Positions 1 through 8,277 of a stretch of 64,000 nt of DNA are shown here, piece by piece. The notes under the pieces are model-generated. The model searched no databases. It was not told the origin of the DNA and saw only the letters and a list, made by a program, of their open reading frames with translations. The position numbers and the translations under genes were made by a program. Each line of letters starts with the position of its first letter. Within the stretch, counting starts at the first letter, position 1. Source of the stretch: Novosphingobium album (ex Hu et al. 2023) (GTDB taxonomy: Bacteria > Pseudomonadota > Alphaproteobacteria > Sphingomonadales > Sphingomonadaceae); assembly GCF_022832385.1 (NCBI RefSeq), contig NZ_JALHLE010000007.1:124001-188000 (forward strand), written 5' to 3'.

Positions 1-2267
1 TGGATACCGCGCGCTGCGGCCCATTCCGTCATCGTCACGCGCAGATCTGGCGGCGGCGACGTCAGCCAGCCTTCCATGGCCGCGCCGATTTCGCCCAGAT
101 CGACCTTGCCCACAAGTTCCTTCACAGGACCAACCGACGCCGGTGTGATCGACATGTGCCGGATGCCCAGACCCAGCAGAGCCAGCGCCTCGAGCGGGCG
201 GCCGCCCATCTCGCCGCAGACGCTGATATCGACATTGAAGCCGTCGAGGCTGCGCACGACGCGGCGGATGAAGCGCAGGATCGCCGGGCTCAGCCAGTCA
301 TAGCGCTCCGCCAGCTTCGGATTCGACCGGTCCGCCGCAAACAGGAACTGCGTCAGGTCGTTCGTGCCGATCGAAAGGAAAGAGATCTTCGGTGCCAGCA
401 GGTCGAGTTGCTCGGCCAGCGCCGGCACTTCGAGCATGACGCCATAGCGGATGACTTCGGGCAGCAGCTTCTTCTGCTGCTTGAGATAGGCCAGTTGCCC
501 GTCGAACACCGCCTTGGCCGCATCGAACTCCCACGGCTCGGCCACCATCGGGAACATGACATGGAGCGTGCGTCCCGCACCCGCTTCTAGCAGGGCGCGC
601 GCCTGAGCCTTCAGCAGGCCATCGCGTTCGAGCGCGACGCGCAGCGCGCGCCAGCCCATGGCCGGATTTTCCTCGCCCTCGCCGTCGTCGTGACGCAGAT
701 AGGGCAGCGTCTTGTCGCCGCCGATATCGACCGTCCGGAAGACCACAGGCTTGTCCCCCGCGGCATCCATCACGTCGCGGTATAACCTGGTCTGCCGCTC
801 ACGCTGGGGTAGCGTTGCCGAGACCAGGAACTGGAACTCGGTACGAAACAGACCGATGCCGTCGGCTCCGGTCAGGCTGAGATTGGCGAGATCGTCGCGC
901 AGGCCCGCGTTGATCTTCACACGAACCCGCTGCCCGTCGCGCGAGACCGGCTTGACGTCACGCAGCGCGGCATAAGCCGCCTGGCGCTCCCGGCTCTTGG
1001 CGAAGCGCGCCTCGAAGGCCTCGACCACCCCCGGCGAGGGACGCACCATCGCCGTTGCCTGATCTGCATCGAGCAGAAGGTGATCGCCCTCGCGCACGAC
1101 GCCGCGCAGCCCTCGCACGCGGCCAAGCACCGGCACGCCCATCGCCCGCGCCACGATCACCACGTGACTGGTAAGCGAGCCTTCCTCAAGGATGACCCCC
1201 TTGAGGCGCCGCCGGTCGTATTCAAGCAGTTCGGCCGGTCCCAGATTACGTGCAATCAGGATCGCATCGTTTCGCAGGCCCATCGAGGCGGCAGTACCGA
1301 GCTGTCCGGAAACAATGCGCAGCAGGCGGTTCGCCAGATCCTCCAGATCGTGCATCCGGTCGGCCAGCAGCGGATCGTCGATCTGGCGCATGCGCATGCG
1401 CGTGCGCTGCTGCACGCGCTCGATCGCCGCTTCGGCGGTCAGGCCGGAATCGATCGCCTCGTTGATCCGCCGCGTCCAGCCCTCGTCGTAAGCGAACATG
1501 CGGTACGTCTCGAGCACTTCCTCGTGCTCCCCGCCCACGCCGAATTCGGCCTGTCCGGCCATGCGGTCGATCTGCTCGCGCATCTTGTCGAAGGCAAGGA
1601 TCACGCGCTGGCGCTCCGCCTCGGTATCCTCGGCAACAATGTGCTCGATGGTGACGCGCGGCTGGTGGAACACGGCCACGCCCGATGCCAGTCCCTTCAC
1701 CAGCGTCAGTCCGCGCAGTTGCTCAGGCCCGGTCTGGCCCACGCCGAACGTGCCAGCGTCCTCACCGTCGATAAGGCCGGCATTGACGATCAGTTCGGAG
1801 AGCACCATCGCCACGGTCTGCAGCGCCTCGATCTCCACTTCCTCGTAGCGTCGCGGTTCGACATGCTGCACGCACAAGACGCCCACCGCCCGCTCGCGCC
1901 GCACGATCGGAACACCCGCAAACGAGTGGAACCGGTCCTCGCCGGTTTCCGGCCGATAGGAAAAGTCCGGATGCGCCGCCGCCTCGGCGAGGTTGAGGGT
2001 CTCGATCTGTTCGGCAATCAAACCGACGAGACCCTCTCCCACCGCCATGCGGGTAACATGCACCGCTTCCTGGGCTAGACCGCGTGTCGCGAACAGTTCC
2101 AGCATCCCCTCACGCAGGAGATAGACCGAACAGACCTCGCTATCGAGGCACTCCCCGATCACTTCCGCCACGGTGTTCAGCTTCGACTGCGCATGACTGC
2201 GCGACGCCATAACCTCGTGGAGGCGCGTGAGAATGTTTCTGGCTGCTGCTACGGCTCCGCTGGTCAT
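1..2267 (-). CDS. ptsP: PtsP, phosphoenolpyruvate-protein phosphotransferase of the nitrogen PTS (EI-Ntr), C-terminus cut by window
   Basis: Cytoplasmic kinase that takes phosphate from PEP and passes it to NPr, feeding the regulatory nitrogen PTS rather than sugar import. The reading frame is open from an ATG at 2267 to the left edge (about 755 codons), which is close to the usual full length, so only the last residues are missing. The first ~160 residues look like a GAF sensor domain (SEVCSVYLLREG near residue 40), and the phospho-accepting histidine sits in LTSHVVIVARAMGVPVLG near residue 368, the signature of PEP-utilising enzymes. GAF plus EI architecture separates it from the sugar-PTS EI. 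Start chosen because it leads straight into the GAF domain. It is the first gene upstream of a small DUF465 gene on the same strand, with a ~100-bp gap. Confident on family. Confidence 0.93.
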   Translation of the reverse strand, partial: MTSGAVAAARNILTRLHEVMASRSHAQSKLNTVAEVIGECLDSEVCSVYLLREGMLELFATRGLAQEAVHVTRMAVGEGLVGLIAEQIETLNLAEAAAHPDFSYRPETGEDRFHSFAGVPIVRRERAVGVLCVQHVEPRRYEEVEIEALQTVAMVLSELIVNAGLIDGEDAGTFGVGQTGPEQLRGLTLVKGLASGVAVFHQPRVTIEHIVAEDTEAERQRVILAFDKMREQIDRMAGQAEFGVGGEHEEVLETYRMFAYDEGWTRRINEAIDSGLTAEAAIERVQQRTRMRMRQIDDPLLADRMHDLEDLANRLLRIVSGQLGTAASMGLRNDAILIARNLGPAELLEYDRRRLKGVILEEGSLTSHVVIVARAMGVPVLGRVRGLRGVVREGDHLLLDADQATAMVRPSPGVVEAFEARFAKSRERQAAYAALRDVKPVSRDGQRVRVKINAGLRDDLANLSLTGADGIGLFRTEFQFLVSATLPQRERQTRLYRDVMDAAGDKPVVFRTVDIGGDKTLPYLRHDDGEGEENPAMGWRALRVALERDGLLKAQARALLEAGAGRTLHVMFPMVAEPWEFDAAKAVFDGQLAYLKQQKKLLPEVIRYGVMLEVPALAEQLDLLAPKISFLSIGTNDLTQFLFAADRSNPKLAERYDWLSPAILRFIRRVVRSLDGFNVDISVCGEMGGRPLEALALLGLGIRHMSITPASVGPVKELVGKVDLGEIGAAMEGWLTSPPPDLRVTMTEWAAARGI

Positions 2268-2365
2268 GTCCTAGCAAGTACCGCAAAGACGGCGCTTTGG
2301 GAACGCAGCGGAACCGTTAAATCAGCGTGTTCCGACAATATCGCTCAGTGGAAAGGAACCCGCGG

Positions 2366-2521
2366 TCAGACCCGCACCAGTTCCTCCTTGAGTCTGAGCT
2401 TTCGCTTCTTGAGGGCCTGGATCACCGCGGCATCAGGCATCGGGCGGCTCATTTCCGCGTGAAGCTGCCGTTCGATACCGGCATGCTTGAGCTGCAGGGC
2501 GCTGATGTGCGAACTCTCCAT
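2366..2521 (-). CDS. DUF465 (YdcH-like) small protein, 51 aa
   Basis: Short, highly charged, probably coiled-coil helical hairpin protein of the DUF465/YdcH family, whose biochemical role is not established. A longer open frame reaches 2626, but the start at 2521 (MESSHISALQLKH) is preceded by a strong AAAGGAGGAA ribosome site seven bases upstream, so the longer N-terminus is rejected. The C-terminal half carries the family's basic stretch LKKRKLRLKEEL. A second DUF465 gene sits head to head with it at 2750, with an almost identical motif (LKKRKLKLKDQI). Family assignment rests on that motif and length. Confidence 0.82.
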   Translation of the reverse strand: MESSHISALQLKHAGIERQLHAEMSRPMPDAAVIQALKKRKLRLKEELVRV

Positions 2522-2749
2522 GGATCGTTCCTCCTTTGGGGCCGAACCTCTGTCATTATGACCCGATGCCGAGGGCCCGGATTGGCGACTCGGCTTCTCT
2601 GGTCCGGCGCGATAGAAGGGAACCATATTCAGGGCGTCTTGCGAAGAGCATGAATGCTACATATCGGTAAAATGCATGGAACCTGCGCTAGCCGGTTCGC
2701 GACCGTTTGCTCGGGGCAATACGGCACAACCAGATTGAGGAATTTCGGC

Positions 2750-2947
2750 GTGACCGAAGAGGAAATGCGCAAACGCCTGGAAATCCTGAAAATCGAGCAT
2801 CGCGATCTCGACGCTGCGATCGACGCGCTGCTGGCGTCGGGTTCGGGCGACCAGATGCAGATTGCCCGACTCAAAAAACGCAAGCTGAAGCTCAAGGACC
2901 AGATCTCGCAAATCGAGGACTACCTGATCCCCGACATCATCGCCTGA
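2750..2947 (+). CDS. DUF465 (YdcH-like) small protein, 65 aa
   Basis: Paralogue of the divergently transcribed gene at 2366-2521. The protein is almost entirely helical and charged: VTEEEMRKRLEILKIEHRDL followed by LKKRKLKLKDQISQIEDYL, typical of DUF465. The frame is open upstream to 2654, but the GTG at 2750 is chosen because a GAGG ribosome site precedes it at good spacing and the family N-terminus begins here; the upstream residues (Cys/Arg/Thr-rich) do not look like family sequence. An ATG four codons further in is a possible alternative. Function unknown; proteins of this type are often abundant and growth-phase regulated, but nothing in this sequence shows that. Confidence 0.82.
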   Translation: MTEEEMRKRLEILKIEHRDLDAAIDALLASGSGDQMQIARLKKRKLKLKDQISQIEDYLIPDIIA

Positions 2948-3127
2948 GCTCCCCGGCCTTTCCGGTTCCCGCACATACGGACACCCGCAACTTTCCCGCG
3001 CGCGGTCAAACACGCCGATTTGTGTTCACTGATAACCGTATCGAACGGGGACAGCAGGAAATTTCGCTGCGAATTTTTACCATTAGATAGTTGCCGCCGA
3101 GTCCCGGGTGAGAAATATGAACGGGAA

Positions 3128-3592
3128 ATGTCTGAACCGGCCGCCATCAATCCGCGCATCGTCGAAGCGCTCTATTGCGAAGCCATCGTCCTCGCCGACG
3201 ACGTGCGCCATGCCTTCACGCTGTCCGGACGGCTGGAAACGGCCAGCATGGACGAGGACCTGGCCCGCGTCGCACTATCGAGCGAAGGTCTGCGCACGAC
3301 AACCCGGATGATGCATGCGATTGCCTGGCTGCTCAATCATCGCGCCTATTTCAATGGCGAACTCAATGAACTGCAGCTCCATCGCCATGGCCGTCTGCCA
3401 CTCGATACCCGCGAAGCAGATCCGAACCATGCAGCCCTGCTGGAGCCCGCGATCGTCGAACTGGTGGGAACGACACGCCAGTTCTACGCCCGCCTGCTCC
3501 GCCTCGACCAGAACTGGCGGCCCGGCGAGAACCCTCTGCCAAGCGCACTCGAGCGCATGCGCGAACGCATCGAACAGCGCCTTGCCGGCTGA
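3128..3592 (+). CDS. rcdA: DUF1465 / RcdA-like regulator of CtrA degradation, 154 aa
   Basis: All-helical cytoplasmic protein of the DUF1465 family, whose studied member in Caulobacter, RcdA, is an adaptor that helps deliver the cell-cycle regulator CtrA and other clients to ClpXP. The frame is open from 3020, but the ATG at 3128 (MSEPAAINPRIVEALYCEAI) has a GGGAA site just upstream and gives the usual family length. The segment EALYCEAIVLADDVRHAF and the acidic/aromatic C-terminus (TTRQFYARLLRLDQNW) fit the family. It lies 180 bases after the DUF465 gene and converges on glpK. Because flagellar transcription in alphaproteobacteria is commonly under CtrA, a functional link to the motility genes in this window is plausible but inferred. 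Confidence 0.75.
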   Translation: MSEPAAINPRIVEALYCEAIVLADDVRHAFTLSGRLETASMDEDLARVALSSEGLRTTTRMMHAIAWLLNHRAYFNGELNELQLHRHGRLPLDTREADPNHAALLEPAIVELVGTTRQFYARLLRLDQNWRPGENPLPSALERMRERIEQRLAG

Positions 3593-3596
3593 CAGC

Positions 3597-3623
3597 AAAA
3601 ATCGTTGACGCCTGATGCGTCAA
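3597..3623 (-). terminator. Rho-independent terminator of glpK
   Basis: On the minus strand a 7-bp stem TTGACGC/GCGTCAA with a 5-base loop overlaps the glpK stop codon and is followed by CGATTTTTGC, a five-T run. The gene on the plus strand (rcdA) ends only five bases before the T run, so the element sits exactly between two convergent genes. Confidence 0.7.
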
Positions 3624-5110
3624 ACGGTCTCCAGAGCCCGCCTCCAGCTGCCGATCCGCTCCTCCCGCACCGTCTCGGACATGGCCGGCGTAAATGTGCG
3701 CCGCACGCCGCTCATCGCCTTGCCCGCCTCTGCGAGCGATCCGAACGTCCCCGCGCCCAGCCCCGCCAGCAGTCCCGCGCCCAGCGCCGTTGTTTCAACG
3801 AAAACCGGGCGTTCGACCGGCAAGGCCAGCACGTCGGCCAGATCCTGCGCCATCCAGTCGTTGGCGCTCATCCCGCCGTCGATGCGCAGCGTGGTCCAGC
3901 GAGCGCCGTCGGCCGCGAAAGCCTCGGCCAGGTCGCGCGTCTGCATCGCCATGGCCTCCAGCGCTGCACGGGCAAGGTGCGCGCGGGTGCTGGCAAAGGT
4001 CAGACCGGTGATCGAGGCACGTGCGTCGGCCCGCCAGTGCGGCGCGCCCAGCCCCGAAAGCGCCGGGACGATCACCACGCCGCTGCTGTCCGGCACCGAG
4101 CGCGCGAGGGCTTCGGTCTCGGTCGCTGCATCGATCAGGCCGAGGCTGTCACGCAGCCATTGCACCAGACTGCCCGCAACGAACACCGAGCCTTCGAGGG
4201 CATAGGCCCGCTCGCCGCCCATCTGCCACAGCACCGTAGCCAGCAAGCGATGCGCCGATGACGGAACTTGCGCCCCCATGTTCGCCAGCACGAAAGCCCC
4301 GGTGCCGTAGGTCGCCTTGGTCTCGCCGGGGGCGAGACAGGCTTGCCCGATTGTGGCGGCCTGCTGGTCCCCCGCCATGCCGGTCACCGGAACCGGTGCG
4401 CCCAGCCATTCGGGCAGTGCCATGCCGATCGATCCGGCACAGTCGCAGATTTCGGGGAGCGCGGCACGCGGCACGCCGAACAGATCGCACAGCGCCTCGT
4501 CCCAGTCCGCACCGGCAAGCGGCAGCAGGCTGGTGCGCGAGGCATTGCTGGCATCGGAGAAATGCGCGCCACCGGTGAGCTTGAAGAGCAGCCACGATTC
4601 GACCGTACCCAGCGCCAGCCGCCCGGCCTCCTTCGCAGCGCGCACTTCGGACACGTTGGCAATCAGCCAGCCCATCTTGGTGGCCGAGAAATAGGGGTCG
4701 AGGATCAGCCCGGTCGCCGCTTGCACCGCACGTTCCTGCCCGGCGGCCCGAAGCGTCTCACACGCGGGCGCCGTGCGGCGGTCCTGCCACACGATCGCGC
4801 GAGAAAGCGGCTCTCCGCTCACCTTGTCCCACGCCACAACGGTCTCGCGCTGGTTGGCGATACCGATCGCGGCGATGCGGTCCACCCCGCCCGCCTGCGC
4901 CACCGCCTGCCGCGTACAGGCGAGCACGCCTTGCCAGATCTCGCCGGCTTCGTGTTCCACCCAACCGGGCTGCGGATAGTGCTGCGTCAGTGGCCGCTGC
5001 GCCAGCGCATGGACAGCCCCATCGGGCGAAAAGACCATCGCCCGGTTCGAGGTCGTCCCGGCATCGATCACCAGAATCGCGCCGCCTTCAGCCATGCCCT
5101 GAGCCTGCAT
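3620..5110 (-). CDS. glpK: Glycerol kinase
   Basis: ATP-dependent phosphorylation of glycerol to sn-glycerol 3-phosphate in the cytoplasm; the product feeds GlpD and phospholipid synthesis. The 496-aa protein is full length for the FGGY kinase family. It opens with the phosphate-binding loop IDAGTTSNRAMVF, has the substrate/Mg segment IVWQDRRTAP, and the C-terminal ATP-binding signature LRIDGGMSANDWMAQDLAD. Start ATG at 5110 is supported by GGAGGGG five bases upstream; an in-frame ATG five codons later is possible. No glpF or glpD is adjacent, so here the gene appears to be a single transcription unit ended by the hairpin at 3597-3623. gpsA, which makes the same glycerol 3-phosphate from DHAP, is elsewhere in the window (20.2 kb). 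Confidence 0.95.
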   Translation of the reverse strand: MQAQGMAEGGAILVIDAGTTSNRAMVFSPDGAVHALAQRPLTQHYPQPGWVEHEAGEIWQGVLACTRQAVAQAGGVDRIAAIGIANQRETVVAWDKVSGEPLSRAIVWQDRRTAPACETLRAAGQERAVQAATGLILDPYFSATKMGWLIANVSEVRAAKEAGRLALGTVESWLLFKLTGGAHFSDASNASRTSLLPLAGADWDEALCDLFGVPRAALPEICDCAGSIGMALPEWLGAPVPVTGMAGDQQAATIGQACLAPGETKATYGTGAFVLANMGAQVPSSAHRLLATVLWQMGGERAYALEGSVFVAGSLVQWLRDSLGLIDAATETEALARSVPDSSGVVIVPALSGLGAPHWRADARASITGLTFASTRAHLARAALEAMAMQTRDLAEAFAADGARWTTLRIDGGMSANDWMAQDLADVLALPVERPVFVETTALGAGLLAGLGAGTFGSLAEAGKAMSGVRRTFTPAMSETVREERIGSWRRALETV

Positions 5111-5193
5111 TCACCCCTCCGTCATCCGCTCCCCTGTTAGCCTCCCCGCACGCATGGGTCGACAGCCGCCTTGCCAGCGCCCATATCGCGCTC

Positions 5194-6078
5194 ATGACCG
5201 CAGACCGCGACATCGACAGACCCTATACCGTGGCCGAACGCGTCGGCCCGCTGGTGCGCCGCGTGCTGGCGCGCAATCCCTCGCCGTTCACCTACACCGG
5301 CACGCAGACCTACATCGTCGGCGACGGATCGAATGTAGCGGTGATCGATCCCGGCCCGGACGACGTGGAGCATCTCGACGCCCTGCTCGCGGCGATCGGC
5401 GATGCCGGGGTCGTCGCGATTTGCTGCACCCACACTCACCGTGACCACTCGCCCGCCGCATCTCCGCTGGCCGCCCGCACCGGTGCGCCCATCATCGGCT
5501 GTGCACCGCTCACACTCGACGACGAAGGCCCGCGCGCAGATGCCGCCTTCGATCCCGGCTACGTTCCGGACCGCGTGCTGGCGGACGGCGAGGCTATCCC
5601 CGGCGAGGGCTGGACTCTGCGCGGCGTTTCGACGCCAGGCCACACCTCCAACCACTTATGTTTCGCGCTCGAGGAAACCGGCGCGCTGTTCACCGGCGAT
5701 CATGTGATGGGCTGGTCGACCAGCGTGGTCTCGCCGCCGGACGGTGACATGACCGCGTATCTCGCCAGCCTGCACAAACTCTACGACCGCGAACAGGATA
5801 CGATCTACTATCCGGCGCACGGACCTGCCGTCACCAGGCCCCGCCAGCTCGTACGTGGGATGATCGGCCACCGCCGCAGCCGCGAAAAGCAGATCCAGCG
5901 CCAGATCGAGGCCGGCCATACCCGCGTGCCCGACATGGTCGCGCAGATGTACAAGGGCGTGGACGAAAGGCTCTGGCCCGCCGCCGGCCGCTCGGTGCTC
6001 GCGCACCTAATCGATCTCGAAAAGCGTGGAATTACAATACAACGCAAAGACGATTGGGCGCTGGTCGGCACAAATTAG
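5194..6078 (+). CDS. Metallo-beta-lactamase-fold hydrolase (LACTB2-like)
   Basis: Predicted cytoplasmic di-zinc hydrolase, 294 aa. The zinc motif THTHRDHS lies near residue 85, preceded by the strand VAVIDPGPDD; a second ligand region follows in STPGHTSNHLC and FTGDHVMGW, and the last histidine in YYPAHGP. The C-terminal ~70 residues (HRRSREKQIQRQIEAGHTRV) match the small helical domain of the LACTB2/endoribonuclease-like subgroup, so an RNA or thioester substrate is possible, but substrate cannot be read from sequence. The frame extends upstream to 4990; the ATG at 5194 is chosen because the family begins at this point and the longer form would read back through the glpK start. Divergent from glpK. 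Confidence 0.85.
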   Translation: MTADRDIDRPYTVAERVGPLVRRVLARNPSPFTYTGTQTYIVGDGSNVAVIDPGPDDVEHLDALLAAIGDAGVVAICCTHTHRDHSPAASPLAARTGAPIIGCAPLTLDDEGPRADAAFDPGYVPDRVLADGEAIPGEGWTLRGVSTPGHTSNHLCFALEETGALFTGDHVMGWSTSVVSPPDGDMTAYLASLHKLYDREQDTIYYPAHGPAVTRPRQLVRGMIGHRRSREKQIQRQIEAGHTRVPDMVAQMYKGVDERLWPAAGRSVLAHLIDLEKRGITIQRKDDWALVGTN

Positions 6079-6154
6079 GCATTCGTCGACAAGTATTCCC
6101 TTAAATCCATAACGCAATTATTATCTGCCCCTACAACGTGGGTGGAGAGAAGCA

Positions 6155-6868
6155 ATGGCAACTTTGGCTGGCGCGCAAACGGCGCGCCTGTCGTTCTGGG
6201 CGAAGATGACGATCGGCATCTCCGTCTTCATCATTTTCGGTTTCGCACAATTCGGTCTGCGCGGCATGGTCGACTATGCCCATGCGCCGCTGGTCATGCA
6301 TCTGCACGGCATTGCCATGCTGGCATGGCTTTCGCTGCTGATGACTCAGGCGGTGCTAGCCGGACGTGGGGGACTGGCACTGCACCGCAAGCTGGGGTGG
6401 GCGAGCGCAGGTATGCTGCCGCTGATTGTCGTGCTGGCGAGCATGACGTGCCTGGCCGCACTTCCGATCAACATGTTCCCGCCGTTTTTCACGGCCGCGT
6501 ATTTCCTCGCGCTGGTCCATGTCAGCGTCGTGATCTTTGCCGTGGTCGTCGCAACCGCCGTAAGCCGGCGGGGGCAGCCGGACTGGCACAAACGGTTGAT
6601 GGTGGGCTCCACCATTCTCCTGATGGAACCCGCGCTTGGCCGGGTGCTGCCGATGCCTTTCATCATGCCTTGGGGTGAATGGCTGTCGATGGCGATCCAG
6701 CTCGGCGTGGCTGCGCTGATCGTCCGCCACGACCGCAAGGAACTGGGTGCGATCCATCCGGCCACCGTGGTTGTCGGGATCTCGGTAGTGCTCTCGCACG
6801 TCGTGGTGGAAGTTCTCGCCGTCACGCCTGCATGGATTGCATTCACCGCGCGCATGATTGCCGCATAA
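6155..6868 (+). CDS. Multipass membrane protein of unknown function
   Basis: 237-aa integral membrane protein with about six or seven hydrophobic segments. Histidines at helix ends (VMHLHGIAMLAW, LHRKLGW, WHKRLMVGS) resemble the layout of b-type-haem or DUF2306-like membrane proteins, but no exact family can be named. The start has GGAGAGAAGCA directly before ATG. It is a lone gene, 76 bases after the MBL hydrolase and ~95 bases before nadA on the same strand; the gap to nadA contains its own ribosome site and probably a promoter. Haem binding is a guess from histidine spacing only. Confidence 0.7.
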   Translation: MATLAGAQTARLSFWAKMTIGISVFIIFGFAQFGLRGMVDYAHAPLVMHLHGIAMLAWLSLLMTQAVLAGRGGLALHRKLGWASAGMLPLIVVLASMTCLAALPINMFPPFFTAAYFLALVHVSVVIFAVVVATAVSRRGQPDWHKRLMVGSTILLMEPALGRVLPMPFIMPWGEWLSMAIQLGVAALIVRHDRKELGAIHPATVVVGISVVLSHVVVEVLAVTPAWIAFTARMIAA

Positions 6869-6963
6869 GACCGCAATTTCCCCTTGGGTCCTGCGCTTTC
6901 GCCTCCTAGATAGGCCGCTCTTCCGGCATCAGAGTCCGGAAGCGCAGGACAAGAGGAAAGACC

Positions 6964-7950
6964 ATGACCGTAATGCCCGCCGACCTTTCCGGCATCGACG
7001 TGCGCGCCGAGATCGAGCGGCTGCGCAAGGAACGCAATGCGGTCATCCTCGCGCACTACTACCAGAAACCCGAACTCCAGGACCTCGCCGACTTCGTGGG
7101 CGACAGCCTCGAACTCAGTCGCAAGGCCGCCGAGACCGATGCCGACGTGATCGCCTTCTGCGGCGTGACATTCATGGCCGAGACCGCCAAGATCCTGAGC
7201 CCGAACAAGATCGTGGTGGTCCCCGACATGGACGCCGGCTGCAGCCTGGAAGACTCGTGCCCGCCCGAGAAGTTCAAGGCTTTCCGCGAGGCGCATCCCG
7301 ATCACATTGCGCTCACTTACATCAACTGCTCGACCGAGGTGAAGGCGCTGTCCGACGTGATCGTCACCAGCTCCAGCGCCGAAACGATCCTGCAGCAGAT
7401 CCCGGCGGACCAGAAGATCATCTTCGGCCCCGACCGGCACCTGGGCGGCTACCTTTCCCGCAAGTTCAACCGCGAGATGCTGCTGTGGCCGGGCGTGTGC
7501 ATCGTCCACGAGGCGTTTAGCGAGACCGAACTGCTCAAGCTCAAGGCACAGAACCCCGGCGCCCCGATCGCCGCGCACCCCGAATGCCCGCCGACGATCG
7601 TCGACCACGCGGACTATGTCGGCTCGACCAGCGGCATCCTGAAATACGCCAAGGAAATGGCAGGCGACACCCTGATCGTCGCCACCGAGCCGCACATCAT
7701 CCACCAGATGGAACTGGCTCTGCCGAACAAGACCTTCATCGGCGCCCCGGGCGCGGACGGCAACTGCAACTGCAACATCTGTCCCTACATGGCTCTTAAC
7801 ACCATGGAAAAGCTCTACCTCGCCCTGCGCGACCTGGAGCCGAGGGTGGAGATCGAGGAAGGCCTGCGCCTCGCCGCGAAGAAGAGCCTCGACAAGATGC
7901 TGGAAATGGCCAGCGGAACCGTGGGCAAGGGCGATCTGGGGGCGCGGTGA
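6964..7950 (+). CDS. nadA: Quinolinate synthase A
   Basis: [4Fe-4S] enzyme condensing iminoaspartate with dihydroxyacetone phosphate to quinolinate in de novo NAD synthesis. 328 aa, full length. Hallmarks are ILAHYYQKPELQDLADFVGD near the N-terminus, the central FCGVTFMAETAKIL, INCSTEVKA, and the C-terminal cysteine segment CNCNICPYMALNTMEKLY that carries a cluster ligand. A clear AAGAGGAAAG ribosome site precedes ATG 6964. nadB and nadC are not adjacent in this window, so the gene appears to stand alone. Assignment is secure. Confidence 0.96.
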   Translation: MTVMPADLSGIDVRAEIERLRKERNAVILAHYYQKPELQDLADFVGDSLELSRKAAETDADVIAFCGVTFMAETAKILSPNKIVVVPDMDAGCSLEDSCPPEKFKAFREAHPDHIALTYINCSTEVKALSDVIVTSSSAETILQQIPADQKIIFGPDRHLGGYLSRKFNREMLLWPGVCIVHEAFSETELLKLKAQNPGAPIAAHPECPPTIVDHADYVGSTSGILKYAKEMAGDTLIVATEPHIIHQMELALPNKTFIGAPGADGNCNCNICPYMALNTMEKLYLALRDLEPRVEIEEGLRLAAKKSLDKMLEMASGTVGKGDLGAR

Positions 7951-8112
7951 GCGCCCTCAATCATCATGAGCGCCTCGACTTTGTCTGGCATGCGATTTCC
8001 GGGCTTCCCTCGGCACCGCGCGCAGTCTGACCAATGCAGCCACTCCCGAATCCCGGGCAACACCACGATTTCCAGGCCGACGCCTGCTCCGGCGTAGCCA
8101 TGCGCCCGCAAT

Positions 8113-8160
8113 GGCCGATAAAAAGCCCCGGCACCTGACAAAGAGGCACCGGGGCAGGAA
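8113..8160 (-). terminator. Strong intrinsic terminator on the minus strand in a gene-free stretch (possible small RNA 3' end)
   Basis: The interval 7951-8277 holds no convincing protein gene on either strand. Read on the minus strand it contains a GC-rich stem GCCCCGG/CCGGGGC (extended past a 2-base mismatch by CCT/AGG) followed immediately by TTTTT (plus-strand AAAAA at about 8120-8124). No T run follows on the plus strand, so the element is oriented against nadA and ends a minus-strand transcript that would have to begin near 8200-8280. That could be a short non-coding RNA or leader transcript; alternatively it merely shields nadA from antisense transcription. Confidence 0.55.
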
Positions 8161-8277
8161 AAGGAATGGTCGCACCAATCCTTCGGGTCGCATTTCCCCT
8201 TTGAACGCAAAGTCTTCTCCACACATACCAAGATCATGGTATGGGCCCATCACGAATGGAGCAGGCGTAAGTTTGAC

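Noticed and set aside
7957..8253. Minus-strand ORFs (98-140 codons) across the nadA downstream region
   Set aside because: They run through the terminator hairpin and into nadA antisense; no ribosome site; composition unlike neighbours.
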